From: Actinernus sp. WN-2022
Taxonomy: Eukaryota > Cnidaria > Anthozoa > Actiniaria > Actinernidae
Assembly: GCA_030867875.1 (NCBI GenBank)
Contig: JAOWCC010000758.1
Location: 1-64,000 of the forward strand
Length of the DNA: 64,000 nucleotides
Direction: 5' to 3'
Shown: piece after piece, positions 50,141 through 63,200 of the stretch
How the letters are laid out: every line of letters starts with the position of its first letter
Numbering within the stretch: the first letter of the stretch is position 1
Notes under the pieces: model-generated
What the model was told of the DNA's origin: nothing
Database searches by the model: none
Seen by the model: only the letters and a program-made list of their open reading frames with translations
Position numbers and translations under genes: made by a program

Positions 50141-53100
50141 CCTTTTGTGAAAACATGCTAGATCTTGTGTGCCTTTAGCTTTAAAAGCCAGTAACTCGTG
50201 TTTTTGCCGTTTTCTTGAAACGGCAAATGACAGTTGAAGACTTTAATGGCCTTTCTATCCCATAATTTACTTGTGTGAGATCTATCCCATAATTTCTTTA
50301 TTTGAGACCTAGAGGTTATGCTTAGGTTAGAAAAAGGCCATTTTCTGGTATTGTTACTCAAAATACAGGAAACTTCCATCCATTAAACGCAATCTACATG
50401 AAGAGAACGTTGTATTGCCGTATAGTGCATCGAAATCCATTGAAAGCTCGAGAAATGGCGCCACTTTGAAGATATTAGGGTACACAAGTAACTTTGAGAG
50501 ATTAAGGTTAGGTTACAAAAAAACACATTTTCGGATTTTCTACTCCAAATAGGGCAAAACTGGCACGCCAGTCTGAAAGTACAGGAAGAGGCCGTTGTAT
50601 TGCCGTATAGTGCATCGAAATCCATTAAAAGGTCGAGAAATGGCGCCACTTTGAAATTTAGGTTACACAAGTAAATTAATGCGTACTTGTTGGCTTTAAA
50701 AGCCAGTAACTCACTTTTCAACGTTTTGATCCCAAAAATGCACCTTTTTTCTCAGACCTAGTGGAAAATGTACATCTTTCACTAAGCAAATCGTTGCGCC
50801 ATACGTCAGGCAAAGTTGGTTTTTCGCGAAATTTTTTGAACTACTCCTCCCCACCCCACACCACCCTCATAAAATACCTACAGATCAATTATTGGAAAGA
50901 AAGGCCAGAAAAGTCGTAAACTGTCATTTGCCCTTTCAAGAAAGCGGCAAAAACACGAGTAACTGGCTTTTAAAGCTTAAAGGCACACAAGATCTACGCT
51001 GTTTCCACAAAAGGAGCCCTAGAACCTAAAACCCCCTTTTGTGAAAACATGCTAGATCTTGTGTGCCTTTAGCTTTAAAAGCCAGTAACTCGTGTTTTTG
51101 CCGTTTTCTTGAAACGGCAAATGACAGTTGAAGACTTTAATGGCCTTTCTATCCCATAATTTACTTGTGTGAGATCTATCCCATAATTTCTTTATTTGAG
51201 ACCTAGAGGTTATGCTTAGGTTAGAAAAAGGCCATTTTCTGGTATTGTTACTCAAAATACAGGAAACTTCCATCCATTAAACGCAATCTACATGAAGAGA
51301 ACGTTGTATTGCCGTATAGTGCATCGAAATCCATTGAAAGCTCGAGAAATGGCGCCACTTTGAAGATATTAGGGTACACAAGTAACTTTGAGAGATTAAG
51401 GTTAGGTTACAAAAAAACACATTTTCGGATTTTCTACTCCAAATAGGGCAAAACTGGCACGCCAGTCTGAAAGTACAGGAAGAGGCCGTTGTATTGCCGT
51501 ATAGTGCATCGAAATCCATTAAAAGGTCGAGAAATGGCGCCACTTTGAAATTTAGGTTACACAAGTAAATTAATGCGTACTTGTTGGCTTTAAAAGCCAG
51601 TAACTCACTTTTCAACGTTTTGATCCCAAAAATGCACCTTTTTTCTCAGACCTAGTGGAAAATGTACATCTTTCACTAAGCAAATCGTTGCGCCATACGT
51701 CAGGCAAAGTTGGTTTTTCGCGAAATTTTTTGAACTACTCCTCCCCACCCCACACCACCCTCATAAAATACCTACAGATCAATTATTGGAAAGAAAGGCC
51801 AGAAAAGTCGTAAACTGTCATTTGCCCTTTCAAGAAAGCGGCAAAAACACGAGTAACTGGCTTTTAAAGCTTAAAGGCACACAAGATCTACGCTGTTTCC
51901 ACAAAAGGAGCCCTAGAACCTAAAACCCCCTTTTGTGAAAACATGCTAGATCTTGTGTGCCTTTAGCTTTAAAAGCCAGTAACTCGTGTTTTTGCCGTTT
52001 TCTTGAAACGGCAAATGACAGTTGAAGACTTTAATGGCCTTTCTATCCCATAATTTACTTGTGTGAGATCTATCCCATAATTTCTTTATTTGAGACCTAG
52101 AGGTTATGCTTAGGTTAGAAAAAGGCCATTTTCTGGTATTGTTACTCAAAATACAGGAAACTTCCATCCATTAAACGCAATCTACATGAAGAGAACGTTG
52201 TATTGCCGTATAGTGCATCGAAATCCATTGAAAGCTCGAGAAATGGCGCCACTTTGAAGATATTAGGGTACACAAGTAACTTTGAGAGATTAAGGTTAGG
52301 TTACAAAAAAACACATTTTCGGATTTTCTACTCCAAATAGGGCAAAACTGGCACGCCAGTCTGAAAGTACAGGAAGAGGCCGTTGTATTGCCGTATAGTG
52401 CATCGAAATCCATTAAAAGGTCGAGAAATGGCGCCACTTTGAAATTTAGGTTACACAAGTAAATTAATGCGTACTTGTTGGCTTTAAAAGCCAGTAACTC
52501 ACTTTTCAACGTTTTGATCCCAAAAATGCACCTTTTTTCTCAGACCTAGTGGAAAATGTACATCTTTCACTAAGCAAATCGTTGCGCCATACGTCAGGCA
52601 AAGTTGGTTTTTCGCGAAATTTTTTGAACTACTCCTCCCCACCCCACACCACCCTCATAAAATACCTACAGATCAATTATTGGAAAGAAAGGCCAGAAAA
52701 GTCGTAAACTGTCATTTGCCCTTTCAAGAAAGCGGCAAAAACACGAGTAACTGGCTTTTAAAGCTTAAAGGCACACAAGATCTACGCTGTTTCCACAAAA
52801 GGAGCCCTAGAACCTAAAACCCCCTTTTGTGAAAACATGCTAGATCTTGTGTGCCTTTAGCTTTAAAAGCCAGTAACTCGTGTTTTTGCCGTTTTCTTGA
52901 AACGGCAAATGACAGTTGAAGACTTTAATGGCCTTTCTATCCCATAATTTACTTGTGTGAGATCTATCCCATAATTTCTTTATTTGAGACCTAGAGGTTA
53001 TGCTTAGGTTAGAAAAAGGCCATTTTCTGGTATTGTTACTCAAAATACAGGAAACTTCCATCCATTAAACGCAATCTACATGAAGAGAACGTTGTATTGC

Positions 53101-53651
53101 CGTATAGTGCATCGAAATCCATTGAAAGCTCGAGAAATGGCGCCACTTTGAAGATATTAGGGTACACAAGTAACTTTGAGAGATTAAGGTTAGGTTACAA
53201 AAAAACACATTTTCGGATTTTCTACTCCAAATAGGGCAAAACTGGCACGCCAGTCTGAAAGTACAGGAAGAGGCCGTTGTATTGCCGTATAGTGCATCGA
53301 AATCCATTAAAAGGTCGAGAAATGGCGCCACTTTGAAATTTAGGTTACACAAGTAAATTAATGCGTACTTGTTGGCTTTAAAAGCCAGTAACTCACTTTT
53401 CAACGTTTTGATCCCAAAAATGCACCTTTTTTCTCAGACCTAGTGGAAAATGTACATCTTTCACTAAGCAAATCGTTGCGCCATACGTCAGGCAAAGTTG
53501 GTTTTTCGCGAAATTTTTTGAACTACTCCTCCCCACCCCACACCACCCTCATAAAATACCTACAGATCAATTATTGGAAAGAAAGGCCAGAAAAGTCGTA
53601 AACTGTCATTTGCCCTTTCAAGAAAGCGGCAAAAACACGAGTAACTGGCTT

Positions 53652-53655
53652 TTAA
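53652..53655. repeat. Target-site duplication, left (TTAA)
   Basis: TTAA immediately precedes the element end AGTGCC and matches TTAA at 54250-54253. The uninterrupted site in other units has a single TTAA within CTTTTAAAGCTT. The exact duplication length is ambiguous (TA, TTAA or TTTAAA) because the site is palindromic. Confidence 0.7.
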
Positions 53656-53677
53656 AGTGCCCCTACGATCAAATTTT
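53656..53677 (+). repeat. Left terminal inverted repeat of the MITE-like element
   Basis: Starts AGTGCCCCTACGA. It pairs with the right end, AGTGCCACTACGA in reverse complement, with about 18 of 22 positions matching by eye. Confidence 0.8.
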
Positions 53678-53798
53678 GACATATCAATGTTTTTGCATAT
53701 TCATAAAGTAGAGTTCATATATTATTACCAGTTCAAATTGTTTTTCGATACAACGACAGGAAGTCTAATTTTTTTAGCTCCAAATATTGAATCTACAC

Positions 53799-53879
53799 GT
53801 CCGCCATTACTGGAAGCCGTGCCCTTTGTTCAGCTTTAAACAAAGGTTTATTCACCGGAAATGATGTCATACACTTAAC
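53799..53879 (+). repeat. Internal inverted arm, left (81 bp)
   Basis: Runs from GTCCGCCATT to ACACTTAAC and pairs with 54017-54097 with only two mismatches in 81 positions. It contains a smaller nested hairpin (TTTGTT and AACAAA around a short loop). The arms are much better conserved than the element's terminal repeats. Confidence 0.9.
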
Positions 53880-54016
53880 GCTCGCCTGCAGAACACAACG
53901 CCTGGAGGCATATTTCTACTAATTACGTCTTCACGTACATAAGAAGAAAGTTATATTTATCTTTGCGAGGTTGGCTACTTTTTTATGCACGCTATTTCGC
54001 GCCACGAGGTTGTCGT
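53880..54016. other. Spacer between internal arms of the MITE-like element
   Basis: These 137 bp are not repeated elsewhere in the window and have no convincing open frame. I recognise no functional motif. Traces of continued inverted pairing (AACACAAC against GTTGTCGTGTT) suggest the palindrome was once longer. Confidence 0.6.
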
Positions 54017-54097
54017 GTTAAGTGTATGACATCACTTCCGGTGAATAAACCTTTGTTTAAAGCTGAACAAAGGGCACGGCTTCCAGCAATGGCGGAC
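54017..54097 (-). repeat. Internal inverted arm, right (81 bp)
   Basis: Runs from GTTAAGTGTATG to AATGGCGGAC, the inverted partner of 53799-53879. Weaker pairing seems to continue a little way into the spacer with gaps. Confidence 0.9.
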
Positions 54098-54227
54098 AGG
54101 ATTTTACCGGTAAACTCTCCTAAAATTTGTGGTTTAAGATGCCCATTTGGGAATATTTTTTACTATTTCGGATATTTCTAATACTGATTGACCTATAGAC
54201 ACTGAAAAAGTGGCAAATCGAAATGGT

Positions 54228-54249
54228 AAATTTTCGTCGTAGTGGCACT
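54228..54249 (-). repeat. Right terminal inverted repeat of the MITE-like element
   Basis: Ends TCGTAGTGGCACT, the inverted partner of 53656-53677. The outermost six bases match perfectly and mismatches increase inward. Confidence 0.8.
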
Positions 54250-54253
54250 TTAA
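54250..54253. repeat. Target-site duplication, right (TTAA)
   Basis: Follows the element end GGCACT and is the partner of 53652-53655. After it the satellite resumes with AGCTTAAAGG in the expected phase. Confidence 0.7.
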
Positions 54254-57200
54254 AGCTTAAAGGCACACAAGATCTACGCTGTTTCCACAAAAGGAGCCCT
54301 AGAACCTAAAACCCCCTTTTGTGAAAACATGCTAGATCTTGTGTGCCTTTAGCTTTAAAAGCCAGTAACTCGTGTTTTTGCCGTTTTCTTGAAACGGCAA
54401 ATGACAGTTGAAGACTTTAATGGCCTTTCTATCCCATAATTTACTTGTGTGAGATCTATCCCATAATTTCTTTATTTGAGACCTAGAGGTTATGCTTAGG
54501 TTAGAAAAAGGCCATTTTCTGGTATTGTTACTCAAAATACAGGAAACTTCCATCCATTAAACGCAATCTACATGAAGAGAACGTTGTATTGCCGTATAGT
54601 GCATCGAAATCCATTGAAAGCTCGAGAAATGGCGCCACTTTGAAGATATTAGGGTACACAAGTAACTTTGAGAGATTAAGGTTAGGTTACAAAAAAACAC
54701 ATTTTCGGATTTTCTACTCCAAATAGGGCAAAACTGGCACGCCAGTCTGAAAGTACAGGAAGAGGCCGTTGTATTGCCGTATAGTGCATCGAAATCCATT
54801 AAAAGGTCGAGAAATGGCGCCACTTTGAAATTTAGGTTACACAAGTAAATTAATGCGTACTTGTTGGCTTTAAAAGCCAGTAACTCACTTTTCAACGTTT
54901 TGATCCCAAAAATGCACCTTTTTTCTCAGACCTAGTGGAAAATGTACATCTTTCACTAAGCAAATCGTTGCGCCATACGTCAGGCAAAGTTGGTTTTTCG
55001 CGAAATTTTTTGAACTACTCCTCCCCACCCCACACCACCCTCATAAAATACCTACAGATCAATTATTGGAAAGAAAGGCCAGAAAAGTCGTAAACTGTCA
55101 TTTGCCCTTTCAAGAAAGCGGCAAAAACACGAGTAACTGGCTTTTAAAGCTTAAAGGCACACAAGATCTACGCTGTTTCCACAAAAGGAGCCCTAGAACC
55201 TAAAACCCCCTTTTGTGAAAACATGCTAGATCTTGTGTGCCTTTAGCTTTAAAAGCCAGTAACTCGTGTTTTTGCCGTTTTCTTGAAACGGCAAATGACA
55301 GTTGAAGACTTTAATGGCCTTTCTATCCCATAATTTACTTGTGTGAGATCTATCCCATAATTTCTTTATTTGAGACCTAGAGGTTATGCTTAGGTTAGAA
55401 AAAGGCCATTTTCTGGTATTGTTACTCAAAATACAGGAAACTTCCATCCATTAAACGCAATCTACATGAAGAGAACGTTGTATTGCCGTATAGTGCATCG
55501 AAATCCATTGAAAGCTCGAGAAATGGCGCCACTTTGAAGATATTAGGGTACACAAGTAACTTTGAGAGATTAAGGTTAGGTTACAAAAAAACACATTTTC
55601 GGATTTTCTACTCCAAATAGGGCAAAACTGGCACGCCAGTCTGAAAGTACAGGAAGAGGCCGTTGTATTGCCGTATAGTGCATCGAAATCCATTAAAAGG
55701 TCGAGAAATGGCGCCACTTTGAAATTTAGGTTACACAAGTAAATTAATGCGTACTTGTTGGCTTTAAAAGCCAGTAACTCACTTTTCAACGTTTTGATCC
55801 CAAAAATGCACCTTTTTTCTCAGACCTAGTGGAAAATGTACATCTTTCACTAAGCAAATCGTTGCGCCATACGTCAGGCAAAGTTGGTTTTTCGCGAAAT
55901 TTTTTGAACTACTCCTCCCCACCCCACACCACCCTCATAAAATACCTACAGATCAATTATTGGAAAGAAAGGCCAGAAAAGTCGTAAACTGTCATTTGCC
56001 CTTTCAAGAAAGCGGCAAAAACACGAGTAACTGGCTTTTAAAGCTTAAAGGCACACAAGATCTACGCTGTTTCCACAAAAGGAGCCCTAGAACCTAAAAC
56101 CCCCTTTTGTGAAAACATGCTAGATCTTGTGTGCCTTTAGCTTTAAAAGCCAGTAACTCGTGTTTTTGCCGTTTTCTTGAAACGGCAAATGACAGTTGAA
56201 GACTTTAATGGCCTTTCTATCCCATAATTTACTTGTGTGAGATCTATCCCATAATTTCTTTATTTGAGACCTAGAGGTTATGCTTAGGTTAGAAAAAGGC
56301 CATTTTCTGGTATTGTTACTCAAAATACAGGAAACTTCCATCCATTAAACGCAATCTACATGAAGAGAACGTTGTATTGCCGTATAGTGCATCGAAATCC
56401 ATTGAAAGCTCGAGAAATGGCGCCACTTTGAAGATATTAGGGTACACAAGTAACTTTGAGAGATTAAGGTTAGGTTACAAAAAAACACATTTTCGGATTT
56501 TCTACTCCAAATAGGGCAAAACTGGCACGCCAGTCTGAAAGTACAGGAAGAGGCCGTTGTATTGCCGTATAGTGCATCGAAATCCATTAAAAGGTCGAGA
56601 AATGGCGCCACTTTGAAATTTAGGTTACACAAGTAAATTAATGCGTACTTGTTGGCTTTAAAAGCCAGTAACTCACTTTTCAACGTTTTGATCCCAAAAA
56701 TGCACCTTTTTTCTCAGACCTAGTGGAAAATGTACATCTTTCACTAAGCAAATCGTTGCGCCATACGTCAGGCAAAGTTGGTTTTTCGCGAAATTTTTTG
56801 AACTACTCCTCCCCACCCCACACCACCCTCATAAAATACCTACAGATCAATTATTGGAAAGAAAGGCCAGAAAAGTCGTAAACTGTCATTTGCCCTTTCA
56901 AGAAAGCGGCAAAAACACGAGTAACTGGCTTTTAAAGCTTAAAGGCACACAAGATCTACGCTGTTTCCACAAAAGGAGCCCTAGAACCTAAAACCCCCTT
57001 TTGTGAAAACATGCTAGATCTTGTGTGCCTTTAGCTTTAAAAGCCAGTAACTCGTGTTTTTGCCGTTTTCTTGAAACGGCAAATGACAGTTGAAGACTTT
57101 AATGGCCTTTCTATCCCATAATTTACTTGTGTGAGATCTATCCCATAATTTCTTTATTTGAGACCTAGAGGTTATGCTTAGGTTAGAAAAAGGCCATTTT

Positions 57201-60200
57201 CTGGTATTGTTACTCAAAATACAGGAAACTTCCATCCATTAAACGCAATCTACATGAAGAGAACGTTGTATTGCCGTATAGTGCATCGAAATCCATTGAA
57301 AGCTCGAGAAATGGCGCCACTTTGAAGATATTAGGGTACACAAGTAACTTTGAGAGATTAAGGTTAGGTTACAAAAAAACACATTTTCGGATTTTCTACT
57401 CCAAATAGGGCAAAACTGGCACGCCAGTCTGAAAGTACAGGAAGAGGCCGTTGTATTGCCGTATAGTGCATCGAAATCCATTAAAAGGTCGAGAAATGGC
57501 GCCACTTTGAAATTTAGGTTACACAAGTAAATTAATGCGTACTTGTTGGCTTTAAAAGCCAGTAACTCACTTTTCAACGTTTTGATCCCAAAAATGCACC
57601 TTTTTTCTCAGACCTAGTGGAAAATGTACATCTTTCACTAAGCAAATCGTTGCGCCATACGTCAGGCAAAGTTGGTTTTTCGCGAAATTTTTTGAACTAC
57701 TCCTCCCCACCCCACACCACCCTCATAAAATACCTACAGATCAATTATTGGAAAGAAAGGCCAGAAAAGTCGTAAACTGTCATTTGCCCTTTCAAGAAAG
57801 CGGCAAAAACACGAGTAACTGGCTTTTAAAGCTTAAAGGCACACAAGATCTACGCTGTTTCCACAAAAGGAGCCCTAGAACCTAAAACCCCCTTTTGTGA
57901 AAACATGCTAGATCTTGTGTGCCTTTAGCTTTAAAAGCCAGTAACTCGTGTTTTTGCCGTTTTCTTGAAACGGCAAATGACAGTTGAAGACTTTAATGGC
58001 CTTTCTATCCCATAATTTACTTGTGTGAGATCTATCCCATAATTTCTTTATTTGAGACCTAGAGGTTATGCTTAGGTTAGAAAAAGGCCATTTTCTGGTA
58101 TTGTTACTCAAAATACAGGAAACTTCCATCCATTAAACGCAATCTACATGAAGAGAACGTTGTATTGCCGTATAGTGCATCGAAATCCATTGAAAGCTCG
58201 AGAAATGGCGCCACTTTGAAGATATTAGGGTACACAAGTAACTTTGAGAGATTAAGGTTAGGTTACAAAAAAACACATTTTCGGATTTTCTACTCCAAAT
58301 AGGGCAAAACTGGCACGCCAGTCTGAAAGTACAGGAAGAGGCCGTTGTATTGCCGTATAGTGCATCGAAATCCATTAAAAGGTCGAGAAATGGCGCCACT
58401 TTGAAATTTAGGTTACACAAGTAAATTAATGCGTACTTGTTGGCTTTAAAAGCCAGTAACTCACTTTTCAACGTTTTGATCCCAAAAATGCACCTTTTTT
58501 CTCAGACCTAGTGGAAAATGTACATCTTTCACTAAGCAAATCGTTGCGCCATACGTCAGGCAAAGTTGGTTTTTCGCGAAATTTTTTGAACTACTCCTCC
58601 CCACCCCACACCACCCTCATAAAATACCTACAGATCAATTATTGGAAAGAAAGGCCAGAAAAGTCGTAAACTGTCATTTGCCCTTTCAAGAAAGCGGCAA
58701 AAACACGAGTAACTGGCTTTTAAAGCTTAAAGGCACACAAGATCTACGCTGTTTCCACAAAAGGAGCCCTAGAACCTAAAACCCCCTTTTGTGAAAACAT
58801 GCTAGATCTTGTGTGCCTTTAGCTTTAAAAGCCAGTAACTCGTGTTTTTGCCGTTTTCTTGAAACGGCAAATGACAGTTGAAGACTTTAATGGCCTTTCT
58901 ATCCCATAATTTACTTGTGTGAGATCTATCCCATAATTTCTTTATTTGAGACCTAGAGGTTATGCTTAGGTTAGAAAAAGGCCATTTTCTGGTATTGTTA
59001 CTCAAAATACAGGAAACTTCCATCCATTAAACGCAATCTACATGAAGAGAACGTTGTATTGCCGTATAGTGCATCGAAATCCATTGAAAGCTCGAGAAAT
59101 GGCGCCACTTTGAAGATATTAGGGTACACAAGTAACTTTGAGAGATTAAGGTTAGGTTACAAAAAAACACATTTTCGGATTTTCTACTCCAAATAGGGCA
59201 AAACTGGCACGCCAGTCTGAAAGTACAGGAAGAGGCCGTTGTATTGCCGTATAGTGCATCGAAATCCATTAAAAGGTCGAGAAATGGCGCCACTTTGAAA
59301 TTTAGGTTACACAAGTAAATTAATGCGTACTTGTTGGCTTTAAAAGCCAGTAACTCACTTTTCAACGTTTTGATCCCAAAAATGCACCTTTTTTCTCAGA
59401 CCTAGTGGAAAATGTACATCTTTCACTAAGCAAATCGTTGCGCCATACGTCAGGCAAAGTTGGTTTTTCGCGAAATTTTTTGAACTACTCCTCCCCACCC
59501 CACACCACCCTCATAAAATACCTACAGATCAATTATTGGAAAGAAAGGCCAGAAAAGTCGTAAACTGTCATTTGCCCTTTCAAGAAAGCGGCAAAAACAC
59601 GAGTAACTGGCTTTTAAAGCTTAAAGGCACACAAGATCTACGCTGTTTCCACAAAAGGAGCCCTAGAACCTAAAACCCCCTTTTGTGAAAACATGCTAGA
59701 TCTTGTGTGCCTTTAGCTTTAAAAGCCAGTAACTCGTGTTTTTGCCGTTTTCTTGAAACGGCAAATGACAGTTGAAGACTTTAATGGCCTTTCTATCCCA
59801 TAATTTACTTGTGTGAGATCTATCCCATAATTTCTTTATTTGAGACCTAGAGGTTATGCTTAGGTTAGAAAAAGGCCATTTTCTGGTATTGTTACTCAAA
59901 ATACAGGAAACTTCCATCCATTAAACGCAATCTACATGAAGAGAACGTTGTATTGCCGTATAGTGCATCGAAATCCATTGAAAGCTCGAGAAATGGCGCC
60001 ACTTTGAAGATATTAGGGTACACAAGTAACTTTGAGAGATTAAGGTTAGGTTACAAAAAAACACATTTTCGGATTTTCTACTCCAAATAGGGCAAAACTG
60101 GCACGCCAGTCTGAAAGTACAGGAAGAGGCCGTTGTATTGCCGTATAGTGCATCGAAATCCATTAAAAGGTCGAGAAATGGCGCCACTTTGAAATTTAGG

Positions 60201-63200
60201 TTACACAAGTAAATTAATGCGTACTTGTTGGCTTTAAAAGCCAGTAACTCACTTTTCAACGTTTTGATCCCAAAAATGCACCTTTTTTCTCAGACCTAGT
60301 GGAAAATGTACATCTTTCACTAAGCAAATCGTTGCGCCATACGTCAGGCAAAGTTGGTTTTTCGCGAAATTTTTTGAACTACTCCTCCCCACCCCACACC
60401 ACCCTCATAAAATACCTACAGATCAATTATTGGAAAGAAAGGCCAGAAAAGTCGTAAACTGTCATTTGCCCTTTCAAGAAAGCGGCAAAAACACGAGTAA
60501 CTGGCTTTTAAAGCTTAAAGGCACACAAGATCTACGCTGTTTCCACAAAAGGAGCCCTAGAACCTAAAACCCCCTTTTGTGAAAACATGCTAGATCTTGT
60601 GTGCCTTTAGCTTTAAAAGCCAGTAACTCGTGTTTTTGCCGTTTTCTTGAAACGGCAAATGACAGTTGAAGACTTTAATGGCCTTTCTATCCCATAATTT
60701 ACTTGTGTGAGATCTATCCCATAATTTCTTTATTTGAGACCTAGAGGTTATGCTTAGGTTAGAAAAAGGCCATTTTCTGGTATTGTTACTCAAAATACAG
60801 GAAACTTCCATCCATTAAACGCAATCTACATGAAGAGAACGTTGTATTGCCGTATAGTGCATCGAAATCCATTGAAAGCTCGAGAAATGGCGCCACTTTG
60901 AAGATATTAGGGTACACAAGTAACTTTGAGAGATTAAGGTTAGGTTACAAAAAAACACATTTTCGGATTTTCTACTCCAAATAGGGCAAAACTGGCACGC
61001 CAGTCTGAAAGTACAGGAAGAGGCCGTTGTATTGCCGTATAGTGCATCGAAATCCATTAAAAGGTCGAGAAATGGCGCCACTTTGAAATTTAGGTTACAC
61101 AAGTAAATTAATGCGTACTTGTTGGCTTTAAAAGCCAGTAACTCACTTTTCAACGTTTTGATCCCAAAAATGCACCTTTTTTCTCAGACCTAGTGGAAAA
61201 TGTACATCTTTCACTAAGCAAATCGTTGCGCCATACGTCAGGCAAAGTTGGTTTTTCGCGAAATTTTTTGAACTACTCCTCCCCACCCCACACCACCCTC
61301 ATAAAATACCTACAGATCAATTATTGGAAAGAAAGGCCAGAAAAGTCGTAAACTGTCATTTGCCCTTTCAAGAAAGCGGCAAAAACACGAGTAACTGGCT
61401 TTTAAAGCTTAAAGGCACACAAGATCTACGCTGTTTCCACAAAAGGAGCCCTAGAACCTAAAACCCCCTTTTGTGAAAACATGCTAGATCTTGTGTGCCT
61501 TTAGCTTTAAAAGCCAGTAACTCGTGTTTTTGCCGTTTTCTTGAAACGGCAAATGACAGTTGAAGACTTTAATGGCCTTTCTATCCCATAATTTACTTGT
61601 GTGAGATCTATCCCATAATTTCTTTATTTGAGACCTAGAGGTTATGCTTAGGTTAGAAAAAGGCCATTTTCTGGTATTGTTACTCAAAATACAGGAAACT
61701 TCCATCCATTAAACGCAATCTACATGAAGAGAACGTTGTATTGCCGTATAGTGCATCGAAATCCATTGAAAGCTCGAGAAATGGCGCCACTTTGAAGATA
61801 TTAGGGTACACAAGTAACTTTGAGAGATTAAGGTTAGGTTACAAAAAAACACATTTTCGGATTTTCTACTCCAAATAGGGCAAAACTGGCACGCCAGTCT
61901 GAAAGTACAGGAAGAGGCCGTTGTATTGCCGTATAGTGCATCGAAATCCATTAAAAGGTCGAGAAATGGCGCCACTTTGAAATTTAGGTTACACAAGTAA
62001 ATTAATGCGTACTTGTTGGCTTTAAAAGCCAGTAACTCACTTTTCAACGTTTTGATCCCAAAAATGCACCTTTTTTCTCAGACCTAGTGGAAAATGTACA
62101 TCTTTCACTAAGCAAATCGTTGCGCCATACGTCAGGCAAAGTTGGTTTTTCGCGAAATTTTTTGAACTACTCCTCCCCACCCCACACCACCCTCATAAAA
62201 TACCTACAGATCAATTATTGGAAAGAAAGGCCAGAAAAGTCGTAAACTGTCATTTGCCCTTTCAAGAAAGCGGCAAAAACACGAGTAACTGGCTTTTAAA
62301 GCTTAAAGGCACACAAGATCTACGCTGTTTCCACAAAAGGAGCCCTAGAACCTAAAACCCCCTTTTGTGAAAACATGCTAGATCTTGTGTGCCTTTAGCT
62401 TTAAAAGCCAGTAACTCGTGTTTTTGCCGTTTTCTTGAAACGGCAAATGACAGTTGAAGACTTTAATGGCCTTTCTATCCCATAATTTACTTGTGTGAGA
62501 TCTATCCCATAATTTCTTTATTTGAGACCTAGAGGTTATGCTTAGGTTAGAAAAAGGCCATTTTCTGGTATTGTTACTCAAAATACAGGAAACTTCCATC
62601 CATTAAACGCAATCTACATGAAGAGAACGTTGTATTGCCGTATAGTGCATCGAAATCCATTGAAAGCTCGAGAAATGGCGCCACTTTGAAGATATTAGGG
62701 TACACAAGTAACTTTGAGAGATTAAGGTTAGGTTACAAAAAAACACATTTTCGGATTTTCTACTCCAAATAGGGCAAAACTGGCACGCCAGTCTGAAAGT
62801 ACAGGAAGAGGCCGTTGTATTGCCGTATAGTGCATCGAAATCCATTAAAAGGTCGAGAAATGGCGCCACTTTGAAATTTAGGTTACACAAGTAAATTAAT
62901 GCGTACTTGTTGGCTTTAAAAGCCAGTAACTCACTTTTCAACGTTTTGATCCCAAAAATGCACCTTTTTTCTCAGACCTAGTGGAAAATGTACATCTTTC
63001 ACTAAGCAAATCGTTGCGCCATACGTCAGGCAAAGTTGGTTTTTCGCGAAATTTTTTGAACTACTCCTCCCCACCCCACACCACCCTCATAAAATACCTA
63101 CAGATCAATTATTGGAAAGAAAGGCCAGAAAAGTCGTAAACTGTCATTTGCCCTTTCAAGAAAGCGGCAAAAACACGAGTAACTGGCTTTTAAAGCTTAA

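Larger units (their letters stand above)
1..53655. repeat. 894-bp satellite array, left segment
   Basis: Head-to-tail tandem repeat, all in one orientation. The block that begins at 343 recurs at 1237 and 2131, then every 894 bp from 3023 to 20009. It continues at 20904, 21798, 22687, 23578 and 24457, and then every 894 bp from 25351 to 53065. That gives 60 copies of the marker in this segment. Copies are near-identical by eye; departures in unit length come from identifiable small indels listed separately. The array is already in progress at base 1, so its left edge is outside the window. No higher-order repeat period is visible, because the rare variants do not recur at a multiple of 894 except for one adjacent pair. 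High homogeneity and head-to-tail order are known features of satellite DNA evolving by unequal exchange or rolling-circle amplification. Chromosomal location (centromeric, subtelomeric or other) cannot be told. Confidence 0.98.
53656..54249. mobile_element. MITE-like non-autonomous DNA transposon, 594 bp
   Basis: Unrelated sequence interrupts one satellite unit inside its 3' arm. Its ends read AGTGCC and GGCACT and pair over about 22 bp with about four mismatches. It is flanked on both sides by TTAA, and removing the element plus one TTAA restores the satellite consensus exactly. TTAA duplication is typical of the piggyBac superfamily. However, the target TTTAAA is palindromic, so TA (Tc1/mariner-like) or TTTAAA duplications fit equally well with shifted ends. 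The element has no transposase: the two short plus-strand frames (60 codons at 53657, 72 codons at 53963) have no recognisable domain and run through inverted repeats. It carries internal 81-bp inverted arms around a 137-bp spacer. It is present in one unit of about 71, so it arrived after the local units were homogenised or has not spread since. Confidence 0.88.

Noticed and set aside
53657..54181. 60- and 72-codon plus-strand frames in the inserted element (53657-53839, 53963-54181)
   Set aside because: They run through terminal and internal inverted repeats and show no transposase motif. The element is better described as non-autonomous.
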